Assembly: GCF_020443565.1 (NCBI RefSeq)
Contig: NZ_JAIZZN010000005.1
Span: 118,090-182,089, forward strand
Source: Clostridium sp. CS001
GTDB lineage: Bacteria > Bacillota > Clostridia > Clostridiales > Clostridiaceae
DNA length: 64,000 nucleotides
Direction of reading: 5' to 3'
Both the position numbers and the translations under genes were made by a program. Positions 8,716 to 17,798 of the stretch are shown piece by piece. The number at the start of each line of letters is the position of its first letter. Position 1 is the first letter of the stretch. The notes under the pieces were generated by a model. That model was not told where the DNA came from, ran no database searches, and was given only the letters and a program-made list of their open reading frames with translations.

Positions 8716-9630
8716 CTATATATACTGTGACTTGGGAAACCCCTCTCTATACTTTCCCCTAGTTTGTAATCCACCTATTCCTCTTAGTCCTGTTATAGTG
8801 TTTTGAATAACATCTTCTATAGCTACAACACTATCTATATTTGTATAGGCAATCTTCTCAGAAACTAAAACCGGGTCTAGGCAGTGGATTAGCACCCTAT
8901 TGGGAGAACTAGCAAAGTTTGCACCAGCATCTAGTAGTGCCTCATAACAAGATTGACATGCCCCTGCAAATATAACTAGATCATCATAGTTGCTATTGTA
9001 AGCCCTAAGAGCCGTGACAGCCTCTACAAAGTATTTAGAATTTCTGTAACTGCTTAAGTTTATATAGTCAGTTACTCCTTTTATCATACCATCGTGACCT
9101 GTTATTACTACTATATCTGGCTTAATCTCCTTAACCAAATTTACTATTTCGCCTGGTTGGTCTTTCTCTAATATTACACGACCTACAGCCTCTAGCGACA
9201 ATTGCTTATAGGTTTTTAAGCAAACCTCTAAGTATTCTGCATCACCATCCACATGTAGTATTTTACCGGGTCTTCCAAATGTCATATCTTTGTTTTTGCT
9301 TTCCTTATATTTACCTTGCCTAGATTGTATGATTTTATTTTTTTCACTAATATCTATAGACCCATCTCTATCTCCCCTAGTTCCTTTTATCCTATTCATT
9401 AGAACTCTCTTAATAGACGCATTTACTTTCTTATTAAAGATTTTATCGATTTCACCAATATTATCTTCTGAAACTGCTTCTAAATCTTCTATAGGTGAAT
9501 CCGCTTCAATTCTCAAATTAATCCCTTTAAGCAAATACACCTCTTTATCATCATTAAATTTAATATCTATAATTTTAAAGGTAATATCTCCACCATAAGA
9601 TTTTCTTACTACAATGTCTCCTATTTTCAT
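8716..9630 (-). CDS. yabG: Sporulation-specific protease YabG
   Basis: Cysteine protease made in the mother cell. It trims spore coat and cortex proteins, and in Clostridioides difficile it processes CspBA and SipA-type substrates. The N-terminal part is an SH3-like barrel (MKIGDIVVRKSYGGD...). The peptidase domain follows from about residue 120, with TGHDGM (His179) and GACQSC (Cys225/Cys228), the region holding the active-site His and Cys in characterised YabG. The length of 304 aa is normal. A GGAGATG ribosome site precedes the ATG. The gap to veg is 278 bp, so the two may be separately transcribed. Confidence 0.95.
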   Translation of the reverse strand: MKIGDIVVRKSYGGDITFKIIDIKFNDDKEVYLLKGINLRIEADSPIEDLEAVSEDNIGEIDKIFNKKVNASIKRVLMNRIKGTRGDRDGSIDISEKNKIIQSRQGKYKESKNKDMTFGRPGKILHVDGDAEYLEVCLKTYKQLSLEAVGRVILEKDQPGEIVNLVKEIKPDIVVITGHDGMIKGVTDYINLSSYRNSKYFVEAVTALRAYNSNYDDLVIFAGACQSCYEALLDAGANFASSPNRVLIHCLDPVLVSEKIAYTNIDSVVAIEDVIQNTITGLRGIGGLQTRGKYREGFPKSQYI

Positions 9631-9691
9631 AATATCATCTCCATATTTAAACTCGTAATATATATTATGATAATATAATTAATAGGTGAAC

Positions 9692-9720
9692 TAAAAAACC
9701 ATGAGAACCCCCATGGTTTT
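9692..9720 (-). terminator. Terminator after feoB
   Basis: AAACCATG/CATGGTTT stem with an eight-base loop, followed on the minus strand by TTTTTT. It lies 27 bp past the feoB stop. Confidence 0.85.
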
Positions 9721-9746
9721 ATATAATTGTTAAAGAATATATAATA

Positions 9747-11897
9747 CTATATAAGCCCTATCATCCGTACAGTACTTGCAACTATAAAACAAATAACAAC
9801 ACCTGTAATAGTAGGAACAAGGAATGAAACCATAGTCCATTTAAAACTTTGGGTTTCTTTTTTTATAGTTAAACACGTTGTCGCACAAGGCCAATGCATC
9901 AAAGAAAATAACATAACACATATAGCAGTTAGCCATGTCCATCCATTTGAAATTAGAAGACTTTTTAATTGGTCTAAACTACTAAGCTCAAGCATGCTAC
10001 CTGCAGACATGTAACTCATAATTATTATAGGTACAACTATTTCATTTGCAGGAAACCCTAAAATAAATGCCATTAAAATATAACCATCTAATCCAATAAG
10101 CCTTGCAAAGGGATCAAAAAAATTAGCGCAATGTGTTAAAATACTTAAATTACCTATATGAATATTAGCCATTACCCATATAACAATTCCTGCTGGTGCG
10201 GCTACTACTACAGCCCGCCCAAGTACAAATAGGGTCCTATCAAATATAGATCTTACAATAACCTTGCCAACCTGTGGTTTTCTGTATGGCGGTAACTCTA
10301 AAGTGAAAGTGGATGGGATACCTTTTAATATTGTCTTTGACAAAACCTTGGACAATATTAATGTCATAACAACTCCTAGTACAATTACACCAGTGAGAAT
10401 TAGTGTGGATATTACAGATTGAAAAGGACCAACTATAATTCCAGCAAAAAACATAGTGATAACTGCTATAAGCGTTGGAAATCTACCATTACAAGGTACA
10501 AAATTATTAGTGATAATTGCAATAAGCCGTTCCCTTGGCGAATCAATTATTCTGCATCCAATTATAGCAGCAGCATTGCAACCAAACCCCATACACATTG
10601 TTAATGATTGTTTCCCACAAGCGCAGGCTTTCTTGAAATAATTATCAAGATTAAAAGCTACCCTAGGTAAGTAACCTAAGTCCTCTAGCAATGTGAATAG
10701 GGGGAAGAATATAGCCATCGGAGGTAGCATAACAGCTACTACCCAAGCAAGCGTCCGATACATGCCTTTAACCAATAATCCATCTACCCACACTGGAGTA
10801 CCTACCCAAGTAAAAAAATCCGTAAGCCTAGCTTCAACCCAAAACAAAGCATCAGCAATTATTTTAGAAGGAATATTAGCCCCAGTAATGGTAATCCAAA
10901 ATATCACACTTAAAAGAAGAATCATAATTGGAATTCCAAATTTCTTAGAGGTGAGATATTTATCTATCTTTCTATCCATATCATTGTAGTTCTTATTTTT
11001 AACAGAAACTACGCTACTCCCTATTTTTTCAGCAGTACGTACCAATTGAGAGACAATTTTATCGCGAAAAGCATCAGAATCAATTCCCTGTGACTCAAGT
11101 AGAGTTCTTACTTCATAAACTTGCTTCATAATTTCATCTTCTTTTGTTAAATCAAAATTAAGATACTTGCTGATTGAAGATAATAGTGTTTTATCACCAT
11201 CTATGAGCTTTAATGCTGCCCATCTAGAGTTAAGTTTATTTTGAAGTTTTAATTTAACTATATTTTCAACTTTAGATATTGCGTTTTCTATGGATTCTTC
11301 ATATACAATGTTTATAATGCCTGGAGTATTTTTATTTGTTGCAACATTTAGAACTGTATCCATTAATTCATCTAGGCTTTTTGCCTTAACAGCACTTGTT
11401 CCTACAACAGGAACTCCAAGTTGTTTTGATAATTCTCGTAGATTTATGGATATTCCTTTTCTCTTTGCTTCATCCATCAGATTAACACATACAACAACTT
11501 TAGAAGTTATCTCAAGGGTTTGGAGCACAAGATTTAGATTTCTTTCTAAACAGGTGGCATCTACTACAATTACTGTTGTATCTGGATTCCCAAAACATAT
11601 AAAATCTCTGGCAACCTCCTCGTCAACGGAATTTGACATTAATGAATAGGTACCTGGAATATCCACTAAAATAAAATTATTATTTTTATAAGAATAGTTT
11701 CCTTGGGCATTTGTCACAGTCTTACCAGGCCAGTTACCAGTATGTTGATTTAGTCCTGTTAAATTATTAAAAACAGTGCTTTTCCCAACGTTAGGATTAC
11801 CCCCCAAGGCTATTATTTTATCCTTTGGTGTTGTTTTATTAATTCGAAGTTCTTTTTCTAATGCTCCTCTCCCAGTTGAAGCATTTGTTAAACCCAT
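9747..11897 (-). CDS. feoB: Ferrous iron transport protein B
   Basis: Inner-membrane Fe2+ importer. The cytoplasmic N-terminal G domain shows G1 GGNPNVGKST (about residues 32-41), G3 DIPGTYSL, G4 NLMDEAK and G5 SAVKAKS. A helical spacer follows, then the membrane part with paired Gate motifs (MGFGCNAAAIIGCRI and the later FPANEIVVPII). The 716-aa length is typical of clostridial FeoB. It begins 57 bp after feoA in one operon and has AAGGAGG before the ATG. Confidence 0.97.
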   Translation of the reverse strand: MGLTNASTGRGALEKELRINKTTPKDKIIALGGNPNVGKSTVFNNLTGLNQHTGNWPGKTVTNAQGNYSYKNNNFILVDIPGTYSLMSNSVDEEVARDFICFGNPDTTVIVVDATCLERNLNLVLQTLEITSKVVVCVNLMDEAKRKGISINLRELSKQLGVPVVGTSAVKAKSLDELMDTVLNVATNKNTPGIINIVYEESIENAISKVENIVKLKLQNKLNSRWAALKLIDGDKTLLSSISKYLNFDLTKEDEIMKQVYEVRTLLESQGIDSDAFRDKIVSQLVRTAEKIGSSVVSVKNKNYNDMDRKIDKYLTSKKFGIPIMILLLSVIFWITITGANIPSKIIADALFWVEARLTDFFTWVGTPVWVDGLLVKGMYRTLAWVVAVMLPPMAIFFPLFTLLEDLGYLPRVAFNLDNYFKKACACGKQSLTMCMGFGCNAAAIIGCRIIDSPRERLIAIITNNFVPCNGRFPTLIAVITMFFAGIIVGPFQSVISTLILTGVIVLGVVMTLILSKVLSKTILKGIPSTFTLELPPYRKPQVGKVIVRSIFDRTLFVLGRAVVVAAPAGIVIWVMANIHIGNLSILTHCANFFDPFARLIGLDGYILMAFILGFPANEIVVPIIIMSYMSAGSMLELSSLDQLKSLLISNGWTWLTAICVMLFSLMHWPCATTCLTIKKETQSFKWTMVSFLVPTITGVVICFIVASTVRMIGLI

Positions 11898-11954
11898 AAA
11901 TACATCCTCCTTAAAAAATGTTGCATTTAGATAAACAGATTAATGATTATTAAC

Positions 11955-12194
11955 CTAAATTGTTTCTACTAATATCATGGATGCTGCTTCACTACGAAGT
12001 GCAATCACTGCACCGCGAATAAGATAAGCAACAGGATCCCCTGATGGGCTTTTCTGCAAAGATTCTACAACAGTATCATTAATTAGTCCGAGGTCCAACA
12101 ACCTTCTTCTTAATAATCCATCGGAAACAAGTTTCTTTACTTTGCATTTTTCTCCAAGTGGTAATGAGCTAAGTGGAATATAACAATTATTCAT
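11955..12194 (-). CDS. feoA: Ferrous iron transport protein A
   Basis: Small SH3-like cytoplasmic protein of 79 aa that works with FeoB. Family features are PLGEKCKVKKLVSDG, RRRLLDLGLI and GAVIALRSEAASMILVE. It is the first gene of the feoAB operon and is divergent from the DtxR/MntR-type regulator, with a 168-bp shared promoter region. Confidence 0.94.
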   Translation of the reverse strand: MNNCYIPLSSLPLGEKCKVKKLVSDGLLRRRLLDLGLINDTVVESLQKSPSGDPVAYLIRGAVIALRSEAASMILVETI

Positions 12195-12362
12195 ATAGAA
12201 TAAACCTCCTCTATAATTTAAAACCCATTATTTTATATCTAAAATTTTCATGAAATCATTTGCTGCTGGGAAAAAAACTTTCCCTACACTAAAATATGTT
12301 AAATACTTTTAAATGTTACGAATATATATATAAATATAAATTAAAATAATGGCGGTGATTAA

Positions 12363-12830
12363 ATGGATGACAGATTTCATACTGTCCGTGGATATGAATT
12401 ACAAAGATATGATAAAAATTTACTTACCCCTGCATTAGAGGACTATCTTGAGATGATATATAGGAATAGTCTAAATGAAGATTATATTAGAATAAATATA
12501 CTTGCACAAATGTTAAACGTTAAGGATTCTTCTGCTTCAAAGATGGTAAAAAAACTTGGTGAGTTAGGATTTGTAAACTATGTAAGGTATGGGATTGTAA
12601 CTCTAACAGATGAGGGCAAAAAAATAGGTGAGTACCTGTTAAAAAGGCATAATATAATAGAAAGCTTTTTGTCTTTTATGGGTGGCAAGGAGGATGTGTT
12701 GATTCAGACAGAACTTATAGAGCATATTATTACCGAGGGCACAGTGAAAAACATGGAGATCTTGCATGACTTTTTTAGAAATAATATAGATATATTAGAA
12801 AGATATACAGCTTATAAAACACATTTGTAA
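12363..12830 (+). CDS. DtxR/MntR family metal-dependent transcriptional regulator
   Basis: Winged-helix repressor of 155 aa. The DNA-binding domain is at about residues 20-85 (LEDYLEMIYRN...IRINILAQMLNVKDSSASKMVKKLGELGFV) and a dimerisation/metal-binding helical domain follows (HNIIESFLSFMG...LIEHIITEGTVKNME). There is no C-terminal SH3 domain, which makes it MntR-like in size. Its position divergent from feoAB suggests it controls iron uptake, sensing Fe2+ or Mn2+; the metal cannot be settled from sequence. A bidirectional terminator follows the stop codon. Confidence 0.88.
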   Translation: MDDRFHTVRGYELQRYDKNLLTPALEDYLEMIYRNSLNEDYIRINILAQMLNVKDSSASKMVKKLGELGFVNYVRYGIVTLTDEGKKIGEYLLKRHNIIESFLSFMGGKEDVLIQTELIEHIITEGTVKNMEILHDFFRNNIDILERYTAYKTHL

Positions 12831-12873
12831 ATGAAGATGCCACTATTAAAAATAATAGTGGCATCTTCATTTA
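12829..12873. terminator. Bidirectional terminator between the DtxR-type gene and the cbi-side small ORFs
   Basis: Near-perfect 19-bp stem, AATGAAGATGCCACTATTA and its complement, with a four-base loop. It starts at the stop codon of the regulator and serves both converging transcripts. Confidence 0.85.
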
Positions 12874-12876
12874 CTT

Positions 12877-13038
12877 TTATCTAAATGTTTCTTTAAATTT
12901 TTTCCACAAAATCTTTTTTAATTGAATTTTATTTACAACAGAATTTTTATTAATCTCTGCCATAATAATCTTATCTGCGCCAATATTTCCTGTTATATTC
13001 GTTTCAGATTTTTCACCTAAGTTTCTATACATATTCAT
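12877..13038 (-). CDS. Small unrecognised protein (53 aa)
   Basis: This short frame begins MNMYRNLGEKSETNITG and ends in a basic, amphipathic tail (QLKKILWKKFKETFR). A GGGAG ribosome site lies five to six bases before the ATG. It follows another small ORF by 20 bp and a terminator follows it, so the arrangement looks like a real transcript. It has no cysteine and no membrane segment. I do not recognise the family. It could be a peptide precursor, or noise. Confidence 0.45.
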   Translation of the reverse strand: MNMYRNLGEKSETNITGNIGADKIIMAEINKNSVVNKIQLKKILWKKFKETFR

Positions 13039-13058
13039 ATTAATTCTCCCTTCAAACC

Positions 13059-13199
13059 CTAAATATTATTTAATCCTAATTTTAGAATTTGAGGTGGTTC
13101 AGGGAAGCACCCATATGCACTTGCTCTTTTTAAATTTAAATACGTATCATTAAATAAACTATTTAATGAAAACTTTATTAACTTATTTATCTTATCCAT
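13059..13199 (-). CDS. Small unrecognised protein (46 aa) with Cys-Phe-Pro-Glu-Pro-Pro motif
   Basis: A 46-aa frame with a clear GGGAGG ribosome site seven to ten bases before the ATG. An amphipathic N-terminal half (MDKINKLIKFSLNSLFND) leads to KRASAYGCFPEPPQILKLG. The single cysteine followed by a proline-rich patch after an amphipathic leader recalls processed signalling peptides, but it does not fit the AgrD pattern and no processing gene is next to it. It lies 66 bp after cbiN and 20 bp before a second small ORF. Confidence 0.5.
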   Translation of the reverse strand: MDKINKLIKFSLNSLFNDTYLNLKRASAYGCFPEPPQILKLGLNNI

Positions 13200-13264
13200 A
13201 TTTATAACGCCTCCCATCATATGAATGAATAATTAGTATGCCAAGGTTTAAATCCAGTATTTAC

Positions 13265-13585
13265 TCACTTTGCTTTATTTTCTTTATTTTCTTTTTTAGT
13301 TCTCTCTACAAATCTTCCTAGAAAAAAGAAAAGAACTCCAACTCCAATAGCTGTCTGTAGACAAAATAATAAACTCTCAATCTCACCCGGTATTTCTCCA
13401 CCAATCCAAGTTTCCATAATCGGTGTAGCCCAAGGCTCATACTCAGTACCTGTAATCTGTGAAACCACCTTACTTCCTGCATCATCAGATCCACCAAACT
13501 CAGCACCCTTTAACGCAAATAATGGTATAATTGCAATCAAAGCAGCAATAGTTAATAAAATTATAACTTTTTTCATCTTTGACAT
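13265..13585 (-). CDS. cbiN: Cobalt ECF transporter accessory protein CbiN
   Basis: Small membrane protein of 106 aa that works with CbiM as the substrate-specific part of the cobalt energy-coupling-factor transporter. It has two hydrophobic segments (about 8-26 and 75-92) flanking a periplasm-facing loop with FGGSDDAGSKVV and EYEPWATPIMETW, both typical of CbiN. Its ATG overlaps the cbiM stop codon by one base (TAATG), showing translational coupling. Confidence 0.93.
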   Translation of the reverse strand: MSKMKKVIILLTIAALIAIIPLFALKGAEFGGSDDAGSKVVSQITGTEYEPWATPIMETWIGGEIPGEIESLLFCLQTAIGVGVLFFFLGRFVERTKKENKENKAK

Positions 13586-14337
13586 TAATTTTCACCTCCG
13601 TTTAGAAATCCAAGATCTGTAAGTTCAGATTTTGCATATGTTTCAAGACCCATAATAATGACAACAGTAAGAATACCTTCAATTATTGCCAGTGGAATCT
13701 GTGTTGGTGCAAATACTGCAAGGAATTTAGCTACTGATGCTCCCACCCCTCCGCTTACAGATGGATATGCAACTGCAAGTTGAATGCTTGTTACACAATA
13801 GGTTAATAAGTCACCAAGTGACGCTGCCAAAAAAATACCTACATACTTATTTACTTTAAGATTTTTGCATAATTTGTAGATTGCATAAGAAACAAATGGT
13901 CCAGCAATAGCCATTGAAAAAGTATTAGCACCAAGAGTAGTGAGTCCTCCATGGGCAAGTAATATTGACTGAAAAAGTAGTACAATAAGTCCTAGAATAC
14001 TTACTGCTAAAGGTCCAAATAAAATTGCCCCAAGTCCGGTACCAGTCATATGTGAGCAACTTCCTGTTACGGATGGAATCTTTAAAGATGATAGCACAAA
14101 AACGAAAGCCCCTGCCATAGCAAGAATGGTAATAGATTTACGACTATGAGAAAGTTTTCTCTTAATTGATAAGTAGCCTGCTACTAAGAATGGAACACAT
14201 ATAGCACCCCATATAATACAGTACTTTGGTGGAAGATATCCTTCCATAATATGCATAGCGTTTGCTGTGGAAGAGACTCCAAAGAACAATGCAAAAGCTA
14301 TGGCAACAAATATAATTCTCTTTTCTTTTTGATTCAT
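13585..14337 (-). CDS. cbiM: Cobalt ECF transporter substrate-binding membrane protein CbiM
   Basis: Core S component of the cobalt transporter. After a signal-like first segment the processed N-terminus begins [13 protein letters not shown], containing the Met-His metal-binding start that is diagnostic for Cbi[15 protein letters not shown] residues ([15 protein letters not shown], near residue 90) follow, as in the family. About six to seven membrane helices, 250 aa. It is cotranscribed with cbiO upstream and cbiN downstream. Confidence 0.95.
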   Translation of the reverse strand: MNQKEKRIIFVAIAFALFFGVSSTANAMHIMEGYLPPKYCIIWGAICVPFLVAGYLSIKRKLSHSRKSITILAMAGAFVFVLSSLKIPSVTGSCSHMTGTGLGAILFGPLAVSILGLIVLLFQSILLAHGGLTTLGANTFSMAIAGPFVSYAIYKLCKNLKVNKYVGIFLAASLGDLLTYCVTSIQLAVAYPSVSGGVGASVAKFLAVFAPTQIPLAIIEGILTVVIIMGLETYAKSELTDLGFLNGGEN

Positions 14338-14403
14338 TTTGCTTTTCCCCCTTATTTTGTTTTTATTTTATATTAAACTAAGCTAAAGCACTTAGCAAAC
14401 CAC

Positions 14404-15231
14404 CTATTTTTCAAGTATTTCTTTGAATTCTTTAATACCTTTGGGGTAGACATTTGCATCTTCTAGCAAATGTTTCTCTACAAGTAATTCATATACTTCA
14501 AGCATGGTTGGTTGTTTTAAATTTGCCTGTTTTAAAATGGGCTTATTCTTAAAAATTTCTAAGGGTGTTCCATCTGCAATAATCTTCCCTTCGCAGAATA
14601 CAATAACCCGCTCCGCCCATCTATATGCAAAATCCACATCATGGGTGGAAATTAGCATTGTCTTCCCCTCCAAGCCAAGCTTTTCTAGAACCTCTTCTAA
14701 CATCAATGCATTTAAGGGGTCTAGTGATGCAGTAGGTTCATCAAAAATAATAATTTCTGATTTCATAGCAATGATACCTGCAATGGTAACACGTTTTTTT
14801 TCACCACCACTTAAATAGTGTGGTGGACGTTCTTTGAAATCTGATATGTTCATGTATGCCAGCGCCTCTTCAACTCGCTCAAGTACCTCTTCTTTTGAAA
14901 GCTTTAAATTCATGGGGCCAAATCCAACTTCTGCCCTAACTGTAGATGCAATTATTTGATTGTCCGCATCCTGAAATACGATTCCAATATTTTTTCGAAG
15001 CTCTTTCAAATTCTTTTTATTAACGGCAGCACCCCTATAAAATATCTTTCCATGCTCTGGTGTAAATACACCGTTTATGTTTAAGAAAAATGTTGATTTT
15101 CCAGATCCATTGGAACCAATGACAGCGATTTTCTCACCTTCATATATATCCACGCTTACACCATCCAGCGCAGCCTTTCCATTTCCATAGATGTAGTGAA
15201 GATTTTCTATACTTAATATTGATTTCCCCAT
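14404..15231 (-). CDS. cbiO: Cobalt ECF transporter ATPase CbiO
   Basis: ABC-type ATPase that powers cobalt uptake. The Walker A motif is GSNGSGKST near residue 38-46, the Q loop contains IVFQDADNQ, the signature is LSGGEKKRV, and Walker B is IIIFDEPTASLD followed by the switch histidine in LISTHDVDFA. The 275-aa length is usual. It lies between cbiQ (12 bp) and cbiM (66 bp). Confidence 0.94.
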   Translation of the reverse strand: MGKSILSIENLHYIYGNGKAALDGVSVDIYEGEKIAVIGSNGSGKSTFFLNINGVFTPEHGKIFYRGAAVNKKNLKELRKNIGIVFQDADNQIIASTVRAEVGFGPMNLKLSKEEVLERVEEALAYMNISDFKERPPHYLSGGEKKRVTIAGIIAMKSEIIIFDEPTASLDPLNALMLEEVLEKLGLEGKTMLISTHDVDFAYRWAERVIVFCEGKIIADGTPLEIFKNKPILKQANLKQPTMLEVYELLVEKHLLEDANVYPKGIKEFKEILEK

Positions 15232-15243
15232 AATATCCCCTCT

Positions 15244-16146
15244 CTATCTTGTAAAACTCCAAACTAAAATCAAAAAAATTATAAATGCTACTGCCGAGAT
15301 AATCTGTATCAGTTCTACTTTTTTACTTTCTTCCAAAAATATAAGGTCCCCGTCATAGCATCTGGACTCCATAGCATCATAATAAGTGTTTGCCTTTTTC
15401 AGCGAAACAACCAGCATATTGCTTGCTATGCTCCCAAATGTATAACAAGAAGTTTTAAAATCACAGTATCCCAGACGAGATTCCGCAGAATTTTTCATTT
15501 TACTATAGGTATCCATTAAAATAAATATGTAACGGTAAATAAGATTCATCAGTTCTATAATAAGCTTTGGAACGTGTGCCTTCCGAAGCACATAGATAAT
15601 CTCAGAAGATGGCGTTGAAAGTGTCATCATCTGTAGCGCACTTACAGCTGCAAAAACCTTTAAAATCAAGAATACTACTTCCTTAATTTTATCCTGAGAA
15701 GTAAAAACATAGCAAAGCCCAAGATATAAGTTATACTGGCCCATTGGCTGTCTTGAAAAATCAATGGCAATGGTAAATGTTCCAAGTAGAATAAATACCA
15801 TGGGAATTTTCAGTATTGATAAATACTTACTCGCCTGAAGTCCCCCTTTAACAATGGTTAAATACGCCATTGCAATTATAATCAAAGCAGATACATAGGG
15901 GTTTTCTAGTGTAATACAAAGAATCAGTATTACAACGGAAAAGGCTACTTTAAATGTTGGATTCCAGTGCCTGATTTGTGAAGCATACGCATAAAAATCT
16001 ATTGAAAACCCTTCGCCATGTTTATGTCCGATTCTATGGTGATGGTAAGTCGTACCATCACCATTCGCGCGCAAACCTTTACGTTTCCATTTGAAGAATA
16101 AAATAGCCAACAAAAATATGATACATAAAATAATGATTTTCCCCAT
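15244..16146 (-). CDS. cbiQ: Cobalt ECF transporter transmembrane protein CbiQ
   Basis: T component that couples the ATPase to CbiMN. The chosen start (ATG at 16146, MGKIIIL) has GGAG seven bases upstream. A longer frame to 16218 would run into the riboswitch terminator and has no ribosome site. After a first helix (residues 2-19) comes a histidine-rich stretch, YHHHRIGHKHGEGF (residues 34-47), plausibly metal-binding. The CbiQ domain (FYAYASQIRHWNPTFKV onward) follows with more helices and the KAHVPKLIIELMNLIYRY coupling region. The order Q-O-M-N differs from the more common M-N-Q-O. Confidence 0.92.
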   Translation of the reverse strand: MGKIIILCIIFLLAILFFKWKRKGLRANGDGTTYHHHRIGHKHGEGFSIDFYAYASQIRHWNPTFKVAFSVVILILCITLENPYVSALIIIAMAYLTIVKGGLQASKYLSILKIPMVFILLGTFTIAIDFSRQPMGQYNLYLGLCYVFTSQDKIKEVVFLILKVFAAVSALQMMTLSTPSSEIIYVLRKAHVPKLIIELMNLIYRYIFILMDTYSKMKNSAESRLGYCDFKTSCYTFGSIASNMLVVSLKKANTYYDAMESRCYDGDLIFLEESKKVELIQIISAVAFIIFLILVWSFTR

Positions 16147-16216
16147 TTCACATCTCCTACCTAATGATGAGTTAGATTCATTTTGACGGTTTATAGAATA
16201 GTTGTATTTACAAAAC

Positions 16217-16247
16217 AAAAAATCCCTTTAACTAAAGTGTTAAAAGG
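16217..16247 (-). terminator. Riboswitch-linked terminator in the cbi leader
   Basis: Stem CCTTTTAAC/GTTAAAGG with a short loop, then TTTTTT on the minus strand, between the cobalamin riboswitch and cbiQ. Its place suggests that cobalamin binding promotes termination before the transporter genes. Confidence 0.8.
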
Positions 16248-16342
16248 AAACGCTTGAAAATATGCTTATTTCTATGAAATCAGCAAACAAATCTTCATTA
16301 TAAAGCCCTCTCTATCACTCGTAGAGTTTATGGTGCAAAATA

Positions 16343-16470
16343 TAGGCAGGTCTTCTGACTCAAGAATCATTACTTAAGTACGCCTTCCCCGTTTCCAAGT
16401 GGCATAATGTACTTAAATTCATCTATTACAGCTACGAGATAGTTCAGGATTTTAACCTGATTCCCTTTTA
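16343..16470 (-). promoter_or_regulatory. Cobalamin riboswitch
   Basis: On the minus strand the conserved blocks occur in order: GGGAATCAGGT with AATCC (P3 side), GTAGCTGT, a central GCCACTT, GGGGAAGG, GAGTCAGAAGACCTGCC at the closing end. These are the cobalamin (AdoCbl-type) aptamer signatures, including the B12-box-like segment. It precedes the cbi cobalt transporter by about 200 bp with a terminator between, so it should repress cobalt uptake when B12 is plentiful. Confidence 0.93.
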
Positions 16471-16610
16471 ATTAATTAATTTTAATTAAACCTATATTTT
16501 ATTATTTCATTTTTATAATTCTTTCACATATAATTTTATTATAACAGTATTAATAAAAATTTACAACTAGTCCATTATAAAACTTAGGGAACTTAAGCTC
16601 ATAAATTATA

Positions 16611-16643
16611 AATGCCATGCAAATAATTTATTTACATGGCATT
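16611..16643 (-). terminator. Terminator after first CotS-family gene
   Basis: Hairpin AATGCCATG/CATGGCATT with a 15-base loop, 11 bp past the stop codon at 16654. The T run is weak. Confidence 0.6.
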
Positions 16644-16653
16644 ACTGCATATA

Positions 16654-17658
16654 CTACCTCTGATTAAAGGCTTTCCTATATTCTTCAATAAATGCCATAG
16701 ACTTTTCTCTTTCAGAAACTAACTCCTCTATCTTCTTGTTAAAGGTATTTTGAACCCATGTAACTTCATTATAGTAATACCTATTACACAGCCTCCAATA
16801 GCGTTGTGGAAATACCAAGAATGCATATATGAGCCTGTACTCTTCTTCTAACAGAGGATTTACACTGCTATATGCTTGCAATATTATTTCAGCATACTTT
16901 ATGTCCCAATCCTGCTTCTTAAGCACCTTTATCAAAAAATTAGATAAATCATATGCTTTTACTTCTCTTTTGCAATAATCAAAATCAATTATATTAACAT
17001 CATTATTTTTATCAATAACAATATTATGATAAGTATAGTCATGGTGGCAAAATCCTTTTTCTTCTTCAGTTTGCCTACATATGTCAAAATACCTAGAATC
17101 ATCTAATATAGCCATAGCTCTTTTTCCTAATTCTTTTTGCGCATCCATGCTTTTAATATAATTAATATCAAAGTCAGTTTTAAAGTTCTTCTTTTTTCTA
17201 ATCATGTCTTTCATTTTATCAAAGGATTTTATCCTCTTTTCCATTAAGTGTGGCCATCTTCCAAGGTCTGTTTTTAGCTTGCTATTTTCTGGTGGTTCAT
17301 AGCCCTTAGATGCAATATGCATATAAGCTAACTTTTTTGCAGCTTGAACTAATTCCTCCTCTACGTGAAAGTCACACTCTCTACCGTCTATCCACTCAGA
17401 AAGAGTATAGATATCTTCATTAACTAAGGCATAAGGATTTCCTTCAGTATTCAAAAAATATCTATCAACTTTATCAAACCCTTTACTTATAAGATGTTCT
17501 TTGGCTCCGTATACAAACAAAAGTTTTTGTGTCCCATAATTTATCTTCTTTAGACATTTAGCTCCATCATCTGTCTTCAAAAGATAGACTCCTTTATTAG
17601 GACGTATACTTTCTATTTTTATACCATATTGTCTTTCTATTTCAAATTCTCTCATCAT
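16654..17658 (-). CDS. CotS family spore coat protein (kinase-like fold)
   Basis: A 334-aa protein of the CotS/YutH group, which adopts the aminoglycoside-phosphotransferase/choline-kinase fold. The catalytic loop GFCHHDYTYHNIVID and the metal-binding NIIDFDYCK are intact, so it may be an active kinase acting on coat glycans; no substrate is known for CotS proteins. A GTG at 17667 is part of the GGGGGGTGAG ribosome site, so I take the ATG at 17658. It is divergent from a CotSA-like glycosyltransferase, a pair seen in spore coat gene clusters. Confidence 0.88.
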   Translation of the reverse strand: MMREFEIERQYGIKIESIRPNKGVYLLKTDDGAKCLKKINYGTQKLLFVYGAKEHLISKGFDKVDRYFLNTEGNPYALVNEDIYTLSEWIDGRECDFHVEEELVQAAKKLAYMHIASKGYEPPENSKLKTDLGRWPHLMEKRIKSFDKMKDMIRKKKNFKTDFDINYIKSMDAQKELGKRAMAILDDSRYFDICRQTEEEKGFCHHDYTYHNIVIDKNNDVNIIDFDYCKREVKAYDLSNFLIKVLKKQDWDIKYAEIILQAYSSVNPLLEEEYRLIYAFLVFPQRYWRLCNRYYYNEVTWVQNTFNKKIEELVSEREKSMAFIEEYRKAFNQR

Positions 17659-17798
17659 ATTACTCACCCCCCTTTATAATTTATATTACAAATATTTTTT
17701 TTTAGAATAAATTCTTATATGTTTTAATAACATTTATGCGCACCTTTAATATAATAGAGTATATGGACAAATTAAATCAGTATTTAAGGAGTAGTAAA

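Noticed and set aside
13059..13199. Considered as an AgrD-type cyclic autoinducer precursor
   Set aside because: The cysteine and proline patch do not fit the AgrD spacing, the acidic tail is missing, and no AgrB gene is near.
16146..16218. Longer start for CbiQ
   Set aside because: The extra 24 codons lie over the riboswitch terminator and lack a ribosome site; the ATG at 16146 has one.
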